64,000 bases of DNA, taken from Emergomyces orientalis. Lineage: Eukaryota; Ascomycota; Eurotiomycetes; Onygenales; Ajellomycetaceae. The stretch covers positions 124,001-188,000 of the forward strand of contig MOWL01000001.1 in assembly GCA_002110485.1 (NCBI GenBank). The letters run 5' to 3'. Both the position numbers and the translations under genes were made by a program. Positions 11,844 to 22,225 of this stretch are shown here, in pieces (position 1 is the stretch's first letter; each line of letters opens with the position of its first letter). The notes under the pieces were generated by a model. It had not been told where the DNA came from. It saw only the letters and a program-made list of their open reading frames with translations, and searched no databases.

Positions 11844-12474
11844 AGCTGCAACCAAAGAGTAAGCTCTTACGGTCAAGGGCTAGTCGCAACAGTGTACGTG
11901 AATGGGTGTCTTTCTGCTTCCCGACGAGCTGGATGGGAGAGCGATCCAGATCAAAACAAATCACAGTCTGGCCAGCTGCTGGTGCTGCCTTGGGCAGATA
12001 AAGCTGAAGACACAGCACCCGTAAACAAGGTGCCCCTTATCTCATGGCGAGGCGACCAGAAGTAGCGTCCGTAGCTTGAAAAAAGTGAAGCGGCAATAAG
12101 TTGTTGCAGTGACCTGGGCTGGACAGCGTTGTATCTCGCAGGCTCAACATCGCTGCATCAACTCAAAGTAGAAAGTCACGGGGCTGGCGGTTAACTAAAC
12201 GATCATTTGATTAGTCAGTTTTCTCCTTAGCGCCGCCTAGAGCAACCATTGGCAGGCTGAAGGCCAACATCACAACTACTGAATGAAGGATATTAATTTG
12301 ATCGGACACAACATTCAGGTCCGCCATTTAGTGTTCATCTATCCATCCACGTCGCAGCTAAGGTCACTAGCTTGTAGACCATGTGGATTTCCCAGCCAGA
12401 CTCGTAGCGTGCACTGAGCAGCGGCTTACTTCGCTTCCCCCTCTCCTCAAGATTCCCGCGTACCTCATTGGGTC
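11844..12474. promoter_or_regulatory. Divergent promoter, Mlp1 / TFIIE-beta
   Basis: 631 bp separate the ATGs of two divergently transcribed nuclear housekeeping genes, so both promoters must lie here. I see no clear TATA box. Both strands contain short open frames without coding character. Confidence 0.6.
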
Positions 12475-13386
12475 ATGTCGTACTTTCAGAACCAGATCAG
12501 CTCGTTCAACAGCAGTGTCGTATCTGCTGCGAGTCGCCTTCCACAAGACCGACGAACGGCCGGAGGCAGCGCTGCTGCTGCCGGATCCTCATCAGTTGCT
12601 GCTGCTGCTGCTGCTGCCGCCGCGAGTTCACAAGCTGCCAGATCTTCATCCGCCACCCCAGCCGTGAATGGTCGCCGCCATGATGCTGATACCGTCTATT
12701 CCCAACCGGCCAACACCGGCACGGGCAAGGATATCATGACCCAGGTCGTGTTCGCGATTGACCATATGAAAAGCAAAGACTACGCGCTCAAGTTCTCTGA
12801 TATCCTATCCTATCTCTCTCTACAACAACAAGGGCATGACCCTGGTTACATTCAGGCGCTGAAGCGCATTCTCCAGTCACACGACAAGGTGGAATATGAT
12901 CCTTCAGGCGCTAATGGCGAGGGTACCTTCCGGTTTAAGCCTCCGCATAACATTCGCTCACCCGAGCAATTGCTTCGCAAACTTCAATCTCAACCGACGG
13001 CGCAAGGCATGAGTGTGCGCGAGCTGCGGGAAGGGTGGCCCAATATCGTCCAGGCTATCGATAAGCTAGAGAAGGAAGGGAAATTGCTTGTTACTCGAAA
13101 TAAAAAGGACGACCATCCAAAGATGGTGTGGGCAAATGATCCCTCGCTCATTCAGCAGTTTGATTCCGAGTTTCGCCAAATCTGGGAGAAGATCAAGATA
13201 CCCGACCAACAAACGGTAACTGAGGAGTTAGAAAAGGCTGGCATTACCCCCACCAGCAAGAATAAGGTGGTCAAACCGAGACCAAAAATCGAGCACAAAA
13301 AGGTGAAGAAGGCACGGCGGAGTGGAAAGACGACAAATACTCATATGGCTGGGGTGTTACGGGATTACTCTCACCTGAAGAGATGA
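12475..13386 (+). CDS. Transcription initiation factor IIE subunit beta
   Basis: Intronless, 303 aa, start ATG 12475. TFIIE-beta (Tfa2) pairs with TFIIE-alpha in the RNA polymerase II pre-initiation complex, recruits and regulates TFIIH and helps open promoters. Residues about 85-160 (DIMTQVVFAIDHMKSKDYALKF onward, cut short here) form the first winged helix. Residues about 165-225 (SVRELREGWPNIVQAIDKLE) form the second. The C-terminal 50 residues are Lys/Arg-rich (KKVKKARRSGK), as expected for DNA contact. An alanine tract near residues 36-52 is encoded by a GCT/GCC microsatellite and is probably length-variable. Length matches fungal Tfa2. Assignment is strong. Confidence 0.93.
   Translation: MSYFQNQISSFNSSVVSAASRLPQDRRTAGGSAAAAGSSSVAAAAAAAAASSQAARSSSATPAVNGRRHDADTVYSQPANTGTGKDIMTQVVFAIDHMKSKDYALKFSDILSYLSLQQQGHDPGYIQALKRILQSHDKVEYDPSGANGEGTFRFKPPHNIRSPEQLLRKLQSQPTAQGMSVRELREGWPNIVQAIDKLEKEGKLLVTRNKKDDHPKMVWANDPSLIQQFDSEFRQIWEKIKIPDQQTVTEELEKAGITPTSKNKVVKPRPKIEHKKVKKARRSGKTTNTHMAGVLRDYSHLKR
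12584..12634 (+). repeat. GCT/GCC triplet microsatellite in TFIIE-beta
   Basis: A run of GCT/GCC-type codons encoding mostly alanine near the N-terminus, interrupted by a few serine codons. Likely polymorphic between strains. Confidence 0.75.
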
Positions 13387-14083
13387 TGAGTGAATTTATA
13401 GATTCCATAATGGCGTTTTATTATCACTTTTATTCCGTTTTTCTGGATACCAGCAAAGGATATCAGAAGACCCTGGGAAAACAATAACGGTTGGGAATTG
13501 TTTATTTATTCTGTTACTGCTTGCATTACTCAGGAGTTTAGCAGACGTGGTTACATTGGGCTCCTTCCTTTTGCTCTAGGATTGAGCTTTGATTTGCATT
13601 TGTTATGTTCTCTAGGCTACTTTTTATTTCATCTTCTTGAATTGTTTTTACTACGCCATCCCCTACCCAAACTTGGCTGTCGCAGGATTCTCTGTTGCTA
13701 GGTAGGTGCCTACATTCCCTTTTTTCCCCTTAACTACCCTTGATAAAAGTAAAACTTTATGGAGCTTTTTTCGTTCAAGCATAGTCTGTAGTACTAGAAA
13801 GCTATTTTACATGATCAAAGCGAAACCAGCTCTCTAAATTTAACTAACTAAGCAAATAAGAAGTCAAAAATGTGAACAGCAAGGTCTAACTGGTCATTGC
13901 TCCCCAACCAAATCCCTCTTTTTGATGCAGGCAAAAACCTATCGCAGCACAAGAACCAACCCAACAAAGCTGTCAACAGGATATAACAGTACGGTGAAGT
14001 ATATATATATTAAAATGAGAAATGAAAATAGAACGAGGAGGCGCCTTCAACAGGCAACAAACGTTGACGCTCAAACAAAAAAT
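13387..14083. other. Convergent spacer, TFIIE-beta to RIB3
   Basis: 697 bp between two 3' ends. It has T-rich and A-rich runs, plus a short inverted repeat GTAGGTGCCTAC at 13702-13713 preceded by CTAG. No coding frame is convincing. The plus-strand open frame entering from here is a shadow of RIB3. Confidence 0.55.
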
Positions 14084-15124
14084 TTAATGCTTTCCATTCA
14101 CCGCAACCTTTCCTTCCACCCCCGATCCCCTCCCCAAATACTCTCTCAAATCCTCAATCGTACACACCTTCAGACCCCACCTCTCCCCAAACTCCAAACA
14201 TCTCGGACCCCTCATCATACCATTCCCTTCCATCGCTGCCACCCCTTCCACTTCTACCCCATCTTCAACAAGCTCACAAATAACAGCCGCCTCTGGTTTC
14301 CCCGCCAGCCGGCAGAAATCTACTGCTGCCTCCGTATGGCCTGGTCTTTCTAGGACGCCGCCGGGTCTAGCTTGTAAGGGAAGGATATGCCCTGGTCGGC
14401 GGAAGTGGGTAGGCTGGACATCCGGGCGGGCGAGGGTGCGACAAGTGAGAGCGCGGTCATGGGCAGAGATTCCTGTGGTGACGGAAGGGTCTGTGGCGTC
14501 GATGGAAATTGTGTAGGAAGTGCCGTTTGGATCTGCGTTTTCGAGGACCATTTGGGGGAGATTAAGGTGCGTGCAGAGGGTGGCGGGGATGGGGGCACAG
14601 ATGTAGCCGCTGTTTTGGGTTTTAAAAAAAGTTCTTTGGTTAGATTGTGCCTTATTCAATTGGACACAAAAAAAAAAAAAAAAAAATATGGGGGGAAATT
14701 CATGATCGGTCCAAGATAGAGGATAAAGCACGTTTATAATAACAGGACAAATATAATGTCGTACATACCTGCTCCATCGTATCATGAACGCCATCTTCGC
14801 TGCAGTTACCGAGTCGGCAGCTATGATCAAGTCCCCTTCATTCTCCCGGTTTTGCGAATCAAGGACTACGATGAATTCTCCATTTCCTATATACACGCAG
14901 AAAATGTAACATGTTAGCTTTCTTTCTTTGTTTCTTCCTCCAAATTTCTTCTCTATCATTGAACGAGCCTGTCGCGGGTTTGACACAAGCTGAATTTAAG
15001 AGTGGTGACTCATTGAGGGACAAATATTCCCAAGCCAGGAATAGGGGAAGAATTTCTTACTGAACGCCTCTATCGACTCCTCAATCGTATTGAACCGCAG
15101 ACTCTCGTCTGCTTTCGAAGGCAT
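14084..15124 (-). CDS. RIB3: 3,4-dihydroxy-2-butanone 4-phosphate synthase
   Basis: Three exons on the minus strand, 15124-15061, 14886-14769 and 14609-14084, give 235 aa, the usual fungal size. The enzyme converts ribulose 5-phosphate to the four-carbon unit of riboflavin plus formate. Diagnostic motifs: the acidic metal-binding loop DSQNRENEGDL (residues 31-41), THFRRPGH (128-135) and ARPGGVLERPGHTEA (141-155). The first junction lies just before NGEFIVVLD and the second falls before SGYICAP. Reading without splicing gives a frame that translates intron 1 and intron 2 and is misleading. The second intron contains a 19-base T run on the sense strand. Riboflavin synthesis is essential in most fungi and absent from animals. 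Assignment is very strong. Confidence 0.95.
14610..14768 (-). other. RIB3 intron 2
   Basis: 159 nt, GTATGT donor, AAACAG acceptor. It includes an uninterrupted T19 on the sense strand (A19 at 14668-14686 of the plus strand), which can act as a polypyrimidine tract and may vary in length. Confidence 0.85.
14887..15060 (-). other. RIB3 intron 1
   Basis: 174 nt, GTAAGA donor, TATATAG acceptor. Removal joins codon 21 to the conserved RNGEFIVVLDSQ block through a split arginine codon. Confidence 0.85.
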
Positions 15125-16619
15125 GGAGTGCGATTGTGCTTCCCGGTTAACAGCCAGACTATCTGCTCGAAATATAGGGACTAGGGGAGTGCGGAAGCTC
15201 GGCAGCCACACCAAAAGAAAGCTGTCACAGCACACCTCCGGAAAGGTAAGGAATAGCCGGGCAAAAAGTTCGCTTCTTGATCCAAGGTGATAAGCTGAGA
15301 AAAGCTAATTCCTCCGTTTTCAGTGGAGTGGGAAGTTTGCGGTGGCCGTAGATCCGTTCGGTTGTCTGCTGCGGAGGAGGGGAACAAGCGTCAAGGGGCC
15401 CAGGATTTGAAATTTGTGGCAAGCGGTGACGGGAACAAAAATTGATTTAGATACAAAAAATTTCTGCGATGCGACGCGAAGGGTTTCTATATAGACCTTT
15501 TCAGGGCAGGGCGAGGCCTGGATGGGGTGCTTTCCCGCCGGACTATGTGTCACAAAATGGATGGAGGGGGATGTTTGGCGGGGGATTTAATGTGAAAATG
15601 AAAGTAGCTACAAGAACATCAACAATCGTGAAGGTGTATCCAAAATAATATACACAGCATATATAATTATTACAAAGAAGAGACGATGTTCTGGGCGGTT
15701 ATGGAGGTACCTAGGTCTGTGATTATGAGAAGAATTAATAATGGCCGGATGCAGGGAGAGTTGCCAATTCCCGCCACATGCCGTAAAGAGCCTCGGACTT
15801 CCGATATCGACTCGGCGCAACATCTAGTAGTAACTTACGCAGTAAGATATCCCGCGTAAAATAGGACGGCAAACAAACTCATAATACTACACAAAATAGC
15901 AAATCTATTCATTCTCCAAATTAAGCATCAATGGGATATATACTGTAGTGGGGAAATCTACTGGTCTCGGAGAAAAGGATATATTGGCGAAAGATATAGA
16001 TGTCATATATAACCCCCTACGCCCCGCCCCAACAAGAACAGCGAAGAAGAACAGAGTGAGCAGCGTGCGCGAGAGGATGGGCGTGCGTGTTTGATATATA
16101 CATTCTTTTTAGCTAGCAGAGGGTTTTCAGTGAGGATTGACTGGATCTAGTTAGTGATGTATCTTATGGGTGATTTTTCTCTGGTCCTTCTCTTCCTGCC
16201 AGCTGCCACGTGAGCGCAGCATCCCTCCCCGTTTCAATACATACGTGGGAAAGGATGACTTGAACACAACGTATGCTAGAATCCGGAACCGTTTTTTCTG
16301 AAGAAACAAAGCCCGCAGCGTCGTCACTTATCGCCGAAGGCATGTTTGACAATATCAGTAGAGAAAGGAAGACTTGCATCCGCTGTCAAGTAACCCGTCC
16401 ATCGTTCATCAATAGCCTTGGATGTTCAATTATTATATCTAAAAATAAAAGCCAGAAGCCGTATCAAATAAAAGAGGCGCGGCAAAAAGTACTGTATCCC
16501 CAAAACACCGAAAGAATAACGGAACTCTTTCTCCAGTTTCTCAATTCGTATCTTGACCAAATGGAAAGGAAGATACAAAAGGAAGCCATATATATAATAG
16601 AAATGTTGCACGTAAATTT
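15125..16619. other. Intergenic, RIB3 promoter to F-box gene 3' end
   Basis: 1.5 kb with the RIB3 promoter at its left side and the F-box gene's 3' region at its right. It contains a palindrome ACCTAGGT at 15709-15716 and AT-rich DNA from 15600 to 16100. Open frames on both strands are short and have no recognisable domain. Confidence 0.5.
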
Positions 16620-18562
16620 TCATTTTCCCGTTCCATAATCTCCCATCCACGTAAGTTCCTGTTGGTGTGTTCTCAATGACCGAAAAACAGTTTCCGCATA
16701 CATAGCCATTTTACGATCCTCCTCCCGTTTTAAGGACTTCATTTCCTCTTCGTAGATCTCGGCTTCTTTATCCCAATCGTGGCCGGGTTTACTCGAAAAC
16801 CGTAGACGGCCAATCCTGTCTCCGGTCCATATGAGGAGTTCGTCGTCCAGCACATGATTGTATCCGGTCGGTAGGATCTTGCGAACGATATCGGAGCCAC
16901 CGGTAGCATACTCAGCGGCCCACCCACAGTATTCTAGATCTTGAGAGCTCGACGGATTTGGGTCCGTTGTACCTCGCCGACGTCTGCGATATTTAGTATC
17001 CTTGCTCAAGTTCCATCGTCGCACTTCAGTTCTACCGTCTCGTTCGACCCATTTGATATATCCATTTGCGTCAGTAAAGACGAGACGGGTGCCATGGGCC
17101 GCCACAGACAAAAGTTTCGATCCCGAAGCACTCTGCCGATTCAGGCAGATACCATCCTTTACAAGCAAGGAACGTTGTTGGGTTTGGTAATCTCTGGTGT
17201 TGGCAGGAGTGGAAATCGAGAACATTTCAAGAGATCCGCGTCCCTTGTACTCACCAGCCGCTACAATGGTGTGGTTGCCTTGTAACTCGGGGCGGGCGAT
17301 CGAGTACGGTCGAGGGCACGTTGGGACGGCTGCTAAGCTGCATATTCGTGCACCCGAGTGTGCAGTACTCATTAAACTAGACAGGTTGCGACGGTCGTAC
17401 AGCAGGATTGCTGAAAAGCGTCCGGCGAGCACGATTGAATTGATATTCGGTAGAGGTGTGTGTAGTATAGAGAGAGGAACGGGCTGAAACAGAGATACGT
17501 ATCTGCCGTTATCTGAAGGCGCAGGGCAGCATATCCTAGAATCCAGTCTCGGGTCGCGGAACCTAGGGTCATAGAGGTTGAGATTCCGTGTAGTGCCCAC
17601 AGTCAATGGTGCCGAATACTCAGTTTCCTGAGAAAGAGCGAATATTGACCATGGGTATTTCTGTTGAGAAACTACCTGCAAGGTGGACAGATCAATCTCA
17701 TTCAGAATGTTCCCCACCGCGACATAAGCAACTTGGCGGAATGAATCGACACTGACACATTCCCCAATGCTAATGAAGTCGAGGTTCGTCGCTTTTGATG
17801 ATGAGCCCGCATCTGCTCGTCGTAATGAATCTTTCGTAAGGGCGCCTCGTGCACTAGTCCCAATAATTTTCCCTCTCGTACTCCGCTTACACATGGTCGA
17901 CCGGTTAAGATCCCAGACACAAAGCGTTCCGTCATCTAGGGGGCCAATTATCTTATCGGAACCCCCGTATCTGTGATCTTTCATAAGCCCCATCCCCTTG
18001 ACTTCTCGTTGAATAATCGCATCATCCTCATCCTGGGTTGCAGCTGCGTACGGCTCTTGCAGCCACTGCACTGATATGGGGGCATTTCGAGCGACGTATT
18101 CCGAATACCAGTTGACTTCCTCTCCCGGGTAAGACGGGTCCCATTGGCTCGCAGAGCTCGTGAGAGGGCTAGCCCGTTTATCATGGGCCACGCCGGAATC
18201 CGCATGGAAGGACTCCGAAGGGTCAGTAATATTACCCGCCTGAGTCCGGCCCGTCAGTAATACATTTACAGCGCCACCGGTGGGGTTGGCGATCGGCGTT
18301 AGTCCGTTAAGCAAAGCATTGTGATCGTGTAGTTTATGGTTGGCGGCCTCATAGCAGTGTTGGCGCCATATCGAATTGTCGGAACAGATGTCAAAAAACC
18401 GCCTGGAGACACACTGGAGGGCAGACAGTTCGTGCGGGCCGATATCTATCGACGATGGGTCAGCTCCTATGTTGATTGATGGTTGCCGAAGCTGGTGTCG
18501 GGTGTGATGGTGAGCCTACACTCAAGTATTCGGGAGACAAGCTCTACTGGTAGCTTCTCCAT
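16620..18562 (-). CDS. F-box protein with WD40-like repeats
   Basis: The proposed model has two exons on the minus strand, 18562-18520 and 18463-16620, giving 628 aa. The first exon encodes MEKLPVELVSRIL, the start of an F-box. The F-box continues in the second exon as LSALQCVSRRFFDICSDNS. F-boxes bind Skp1 and bring substrates to an SCF ubiquitin ligase. The rest contains degenerate WD40-type blades (for example DDGTLCVWDLNRS near residue 195 and similar strands), suggesting a beta-propeller that would select the substrate. No fungal F-box name can be given. The 56-nt intron has a GTAGGC donor. The obvious TAG acceptor three bases earlier would create a TGA codon, so a GAG acceptor is needed; this makes the junction the weakest part of the model. 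The C-terminal region is Arg-rich with a short helix. Confidence 0.75.
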
Positions 18563-18925
18563 GGATCAACATATGCAACACAGAGGCAAGCAACGAAGAC
18601 AACGGCAGGGGATGCATTGCGGGTAAATCCAGGTCCAGGTTCGAGATTCCCCTCAATGCAGCTTTTAGCTTCAAAGCAAGGAAGAGAGGTTGGGGTTGCC
18701 GGTCATGTGATTGCCATGATACGGGCATATCCGAGCCCATAATGGGGACATGTACTCCGTACAAAGTCGTCCGATAACAAAGTGGGATGGATCAACACAT
18801 AAGTGATATAAAAAGAAGAATACATATATGGCATTATTATCATCATTATCATTAGACATCAAATCTAATATATCATAGCGCTTGCCACTCCGCTCAGCCC
18901 AACATCTATATCCAGCACATTTGCT
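18563..18925. other. Spacer, F-box gene start to CHK1 3' end
   Basis: 363 bp between two minus-strand genes: promoter of the F-box gene and terminator of CHK1. A cluster of CATTATCAT-type repeats at 18830-18855 is AT-rich. Nothing else is recognisable. Confidence 0.5.
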
Positions 18926-20614
18926 CTATGTGTCAGGTTTAAACACGGCATCTTTGCAAAGAATAGCCACCTTCTTGAAGAATCTTCTCCATTCCAACGG
19001 ATCGCCTTTTACCTTAACAAATTCAACCTCTACATGCCCATCCGTAATACTCTCAATAATAATATTGCCATGGAGAGGACACTTTCTGTCGTCCTGCGTG
19101 CGTATCCGGATGAGTGTCGAATCAGCCGAATCAGATGATGTCGGGGATGCTGGCACATGCAGGAGTTGGAGCGCTTCGCAGACGCGCGGGACCAGTAACC
19201 CAAGAGGCCATGCCGAAGCGAATCGGGTCAGGCGAGATGCAGGGACGATATCCTGGAAGTTCTGTGCATTCTGCGTTCGACTGAGAGGGACAGATGGGGT
19301 GGTGGAGAATTGAGACATTGACGGGTCTTGAGATAAACGTTCGGTGAGTAACATAACATGATCTACATCCATGGACTTGGGTTGGGAGAACCCAGAGTGT
19401 GATGTTAGCCGGGGAGGTCCATCCCAATCCAGGGTATCCTCGACTGGATTCTCGGGTTGAGTGGATGAAAATTTAGGCTTCATAAACGACCCAAGTTCAT
19501 CTATGTCCATGGCATTGGTATCTGTAGTGGTGGCCTGGGGCTGAGAAGAAAGGGACAGCGGATCTTGATTGAAATCGATATGTAGCGATTCAAACATGGT
19601 CGTAGCTAGATTTATAGGGTTGGATAACTTGTTATCCGCAGACATGTAAGGATTATCTCGTGTAAACCAAGGATGTCTACGGACGTCGTCCATGGAGAAC
19701 CTAGTGGTGGTATCGATCTTCATCATTCCACGAAGGAGAGACAGTGCAGCAACGGGTAGACGTTCCCAGAGCTCATCCGTTGGTTTGGAATTTGTTTTCA
19801 CATACTCGACGAATTCATAGCTTTCATCTGTTGGGCTATCCCAGGGGGTATTGCCAACAAGGAGGACAAAGAGGACCACTCCGCAGGACCAGATATCCAC
19901 AAGGTCTGCTCTGTAACCATCCCCTTTGGACTTACCTCTGCTACTGCACTTGACAACCTCGGGGGCAATGTAAGGCGGGCTGCCGCACAGGGTTGTGCTC
20001 AGCTTCGTCTCCCCACGGTACTCATACAACGTCGCTAGTCCAAAATCGGCTATTTTTAAATTCCCATTTGCAGAGAGAAGGATGTTCTCGGGTTTGATAT
20101 CCCGATGGGCAACACCTTTGGAATGCATATATCCAACCGCATTAACCAGCTGACAGAAGTAGACGTGGGCGATATCCTCCCCCACCCCCTCGTCAGCTTC
20201 GATCTTGTCGAACAAATCGCCCCCCTCAGCTAACTCCATTGCTATCCACCGCCAACAATCATCCTCACCCGTTTCGTGGAAGTAGATGATGTTGTTGTGC
20301 CGTCCAATATGTTTATGCAGAGCCACCTCCATCTGCAGTTGTTTACTAGTGATACGTCCATGTCGAGCTGCGTAATCCTTGTGGATGAATTTAACTGCAA
20401 AGACCGGCGAATCGCTCTGGAGCGGACAAGCTTTCTTGATACTGCGATCGAGGAAGGGCGGGAAAAATATCAGCTTCTCTGGTATTTCCCAAGACAAAAC
20501 CAAGGCGGGGAATATGATATCAATTTACCATGCGTAAGCTCCCTGCCCAATTGTTTTTGACACTATGCGAAACGGCAGGTCGTTGGGAAGCGGGGCCAAT
20601 TGAGAATGCTTCAT
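18926..20614 (-). CDS. CHK1: DNA-damage checkpoint kinase Chk1
   Basis: Two exons on the minus strand, 20614-20529 and 20441-18926, encode 533 aa. The 87-nt intron splits the glycine loop: exon 1 ends IGQGAYA and a shared Cys codon leads into IKKACP. Without exon 1 the kinase lacks its ATP loop, so this model is required. Kinase landmarks: Lys46 (FAVKF), HRDIKPEN with catalytic Asp143, DFG at 161-163, APE at 188-190. The C-terminal half is Ser/Thr-rich. It ends in a conserved folded region (VEVEFVKVKGDPLEWRRFFK) resembling the Chk1 autoinhibitory KA1-like domain. Chk1 is activated by the ATR/Mec1 pathway and blocks mitotic entry by keeping Cdc25 and Cdk1 inactive. The gene is divergent from an APC/C ubiquitin-conjugating enzyme. 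Confidence 0.95.
20442..20528 (-). other. CHK1 intron
   Basis: 87 nt, GTAAAT donor and CGCAG acceptor, phase 2 inside a cysteine codon right after the glycine-loop motif GQGAY. Confidence 0.9.
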
Positions 20615-21380
20615 GGGGGGCGACTAGGCCACTATCTAGCCTCCAAAAAGTCACAGACAACCACCAGCGATCAGACCGCCCATCAAGACAAGGAGGATTC
20701 AGATGTTGGTGCGGCACAGCATGAAAATGCGTTCTCCCTTGCTGTTTCCGGGCTAAATACCTGGTGGCGGCGCAGCGAATTTAGAACATTCGACGCGGGC
20801 TTTTCAGCCGAACAAGCAAGTAGCAGATGTAGCAGTGGGATGCTGTGCGGGTGGGCTCGAAATTCCAAGACGACCACGAATCCGACGCGAGAAAAAGAGT
20901 GTTTCAGCCCCAGCATGTTGGGGGACGCGCTGGTGGCTAGAAACAAATGATTTGCAACTCGGGGTCTTTTTCTGCCGTGGAGTCTAAGGAACAATCAGCG
21001 GCCAATCACCAGTATTGCGGGCGCAAGGGAGTTGGTTGCCAGGTAAACAAACCACCAAAACCCAGCCAATGCTCAATTCATTTGCGACAACGAAACAACA
21101 ACTCTTCCGCCCCCCAGTCTTGTCTCTCATGCCATCCATCATTCCTACATTTTCTTGTTTCCTGTTTCCTCCTGGCCATTGTAAGGTGACTGTAAATCCT
21201 ACGAGAGTAGCAAATTAAACCTTCTGTGCTGGGCCCCTTCCCTCACAAGCTGACCCCCCATTCAATCGAATATCTCAGTGAGGTCGCAAGCTACTACATA
21301 AACGCCCGCTCCCTCCCCCATTTTCTGTTGCCACTGTCGTTTTCGTTTGAATAATAAGAGAGCTACTCAAGTGCGAGACC
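20615..21380. promoter_or_regulatory. Divergent promoter CHK1 / UBE2C with three ACGCG cores
   Basis: 766 bp between the ATGs of two cell-cycle genes. GACGCG occurs at 20792-20797, 20884-20889 and 20924-20929, all in the same orientation. The second is followed by AGAAAAA, so it resembles MBF/SBF (MCB/SCB) sites that drive G1/S transcription in yeasts. No experimental binding can be inferred from sequence alone. Confidence 0.55.
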
Positions 21381-22225
21381 ATGGATTACAATATGGAAGA
21401 CACCCAAAATTCCGGCCCAGATTCTACCGTGACGCTGGAGACCTCAAAACTGGGCATTGGCGCTACAAGGACAGATACTCAAAATGTTACTAAACGGTGC
21501 GTTTTATATCCAACAAAGGCCAAAAAAACATTTTCTATAAGCGCCCGGGAATATGGTGCTCGGGACGATGGCGGAGCAAATTATTATTGCTTTTTGTTGT
21601 TGCCCTTTTGGTGCTGACCCGGGCTGCTGGGAATCCCAAGCCTCGACCGAATGCTCGCAATGGCCCTGCTAATACTGTTGGTTGGTGGACTACAGGCTAC
21701 AGAGTGAACTGATGCAGCTGATGATGTCTCCTTCGCCGGGTATATCTGCCTTCCCAGACGCTGACGGCAACCTACTATCATGGACCGCCACAATCAGTGG
21801 ACCAACGGAGACACCTTATGAGGGTCTTACATTCAAGCTCTCCTTCGCCTTTCCTTCAAATTACCCCTATGCGCCTCCAACAGTCCTCTTCAAGACTCCC
21901 ATTTACCACCCAAACGTCGACTTTTCCGGTAGAATCTGTCTTGATATTCTGAAGGATAAATGGAGTGCGGTTTACAACGTGCAGAGTGTTCTGTTGAGCC
22001 TGCAAAGCTTGCTCGGGGAGCCAAACAAGTCAGCTTTTATATGTTTTACTACCTCCGCTATTATATACCCCTGGCTTTAGATGATCTTGCTGACTGATCG
22101 TTCCTTTTCTAACATCTAGTGCAAGCCCCCTGAACGGTCAAGCCGCCGAGCTCTGGGATAATAACCCGGAGGAATACAAGCGTCATGTTCTCGGGCGACA
22201 TCGGGACATCGAAGCTGGTGAATAG
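21381..22225 (+). CDS. UBC11: Ubiquitin-conjugating enzyme E2-C (APC/C E2)
   Basis: Three exons, 21381-21496, 21696-22028 and 22120-22225, encode 184 aa. The UBC fold runs from LQSELMQLMM (residue 40) to the end. The HPN motif is at 110-112 and the catalytic cysteine is Cys120 in SGRICLDIL. The E2-C signature is seen in GISAFPDADGNLLSW and in the last exon ASPLNGQAAELWDN. This E2 transfers the first ubiquitins to cyclin B and securin on the anaphase-promoting complex. The N-terminal 39 residues are an extension of the type found in UBE2C, which modulates APC/C activity. Donors GTGCGT and GTCAGC are slightly unusual, but both joins are in phase and the second intron has a perfect CTAAC branch before ATCTAG. 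The symbol follows the yeast orthologue; UBE2C is the animal name. Confidence 0.92.
21497..21695 (+). other. UBC11 intron 1
   Basis: 199 nt, GTGCGT donor, CTACAG acceptor, separates the N-terminal extension from the UBC core. Reading through gives a misleading 78-aa frame. Confidence 0.85.

Noticed and set aside
14610..14986. Continuous 300-aa reading of RIB3
   Set aside because: It translates through intron 1 sequence and intron 2; the residues there are not part of the synthase, and good splice sites flank both.
18635..18655. tRNA B-box-like GGTTCGAGATTCC
   Set aside because: No matching A box or cloverleaf; it lies in the 5' region of the F-box gene.
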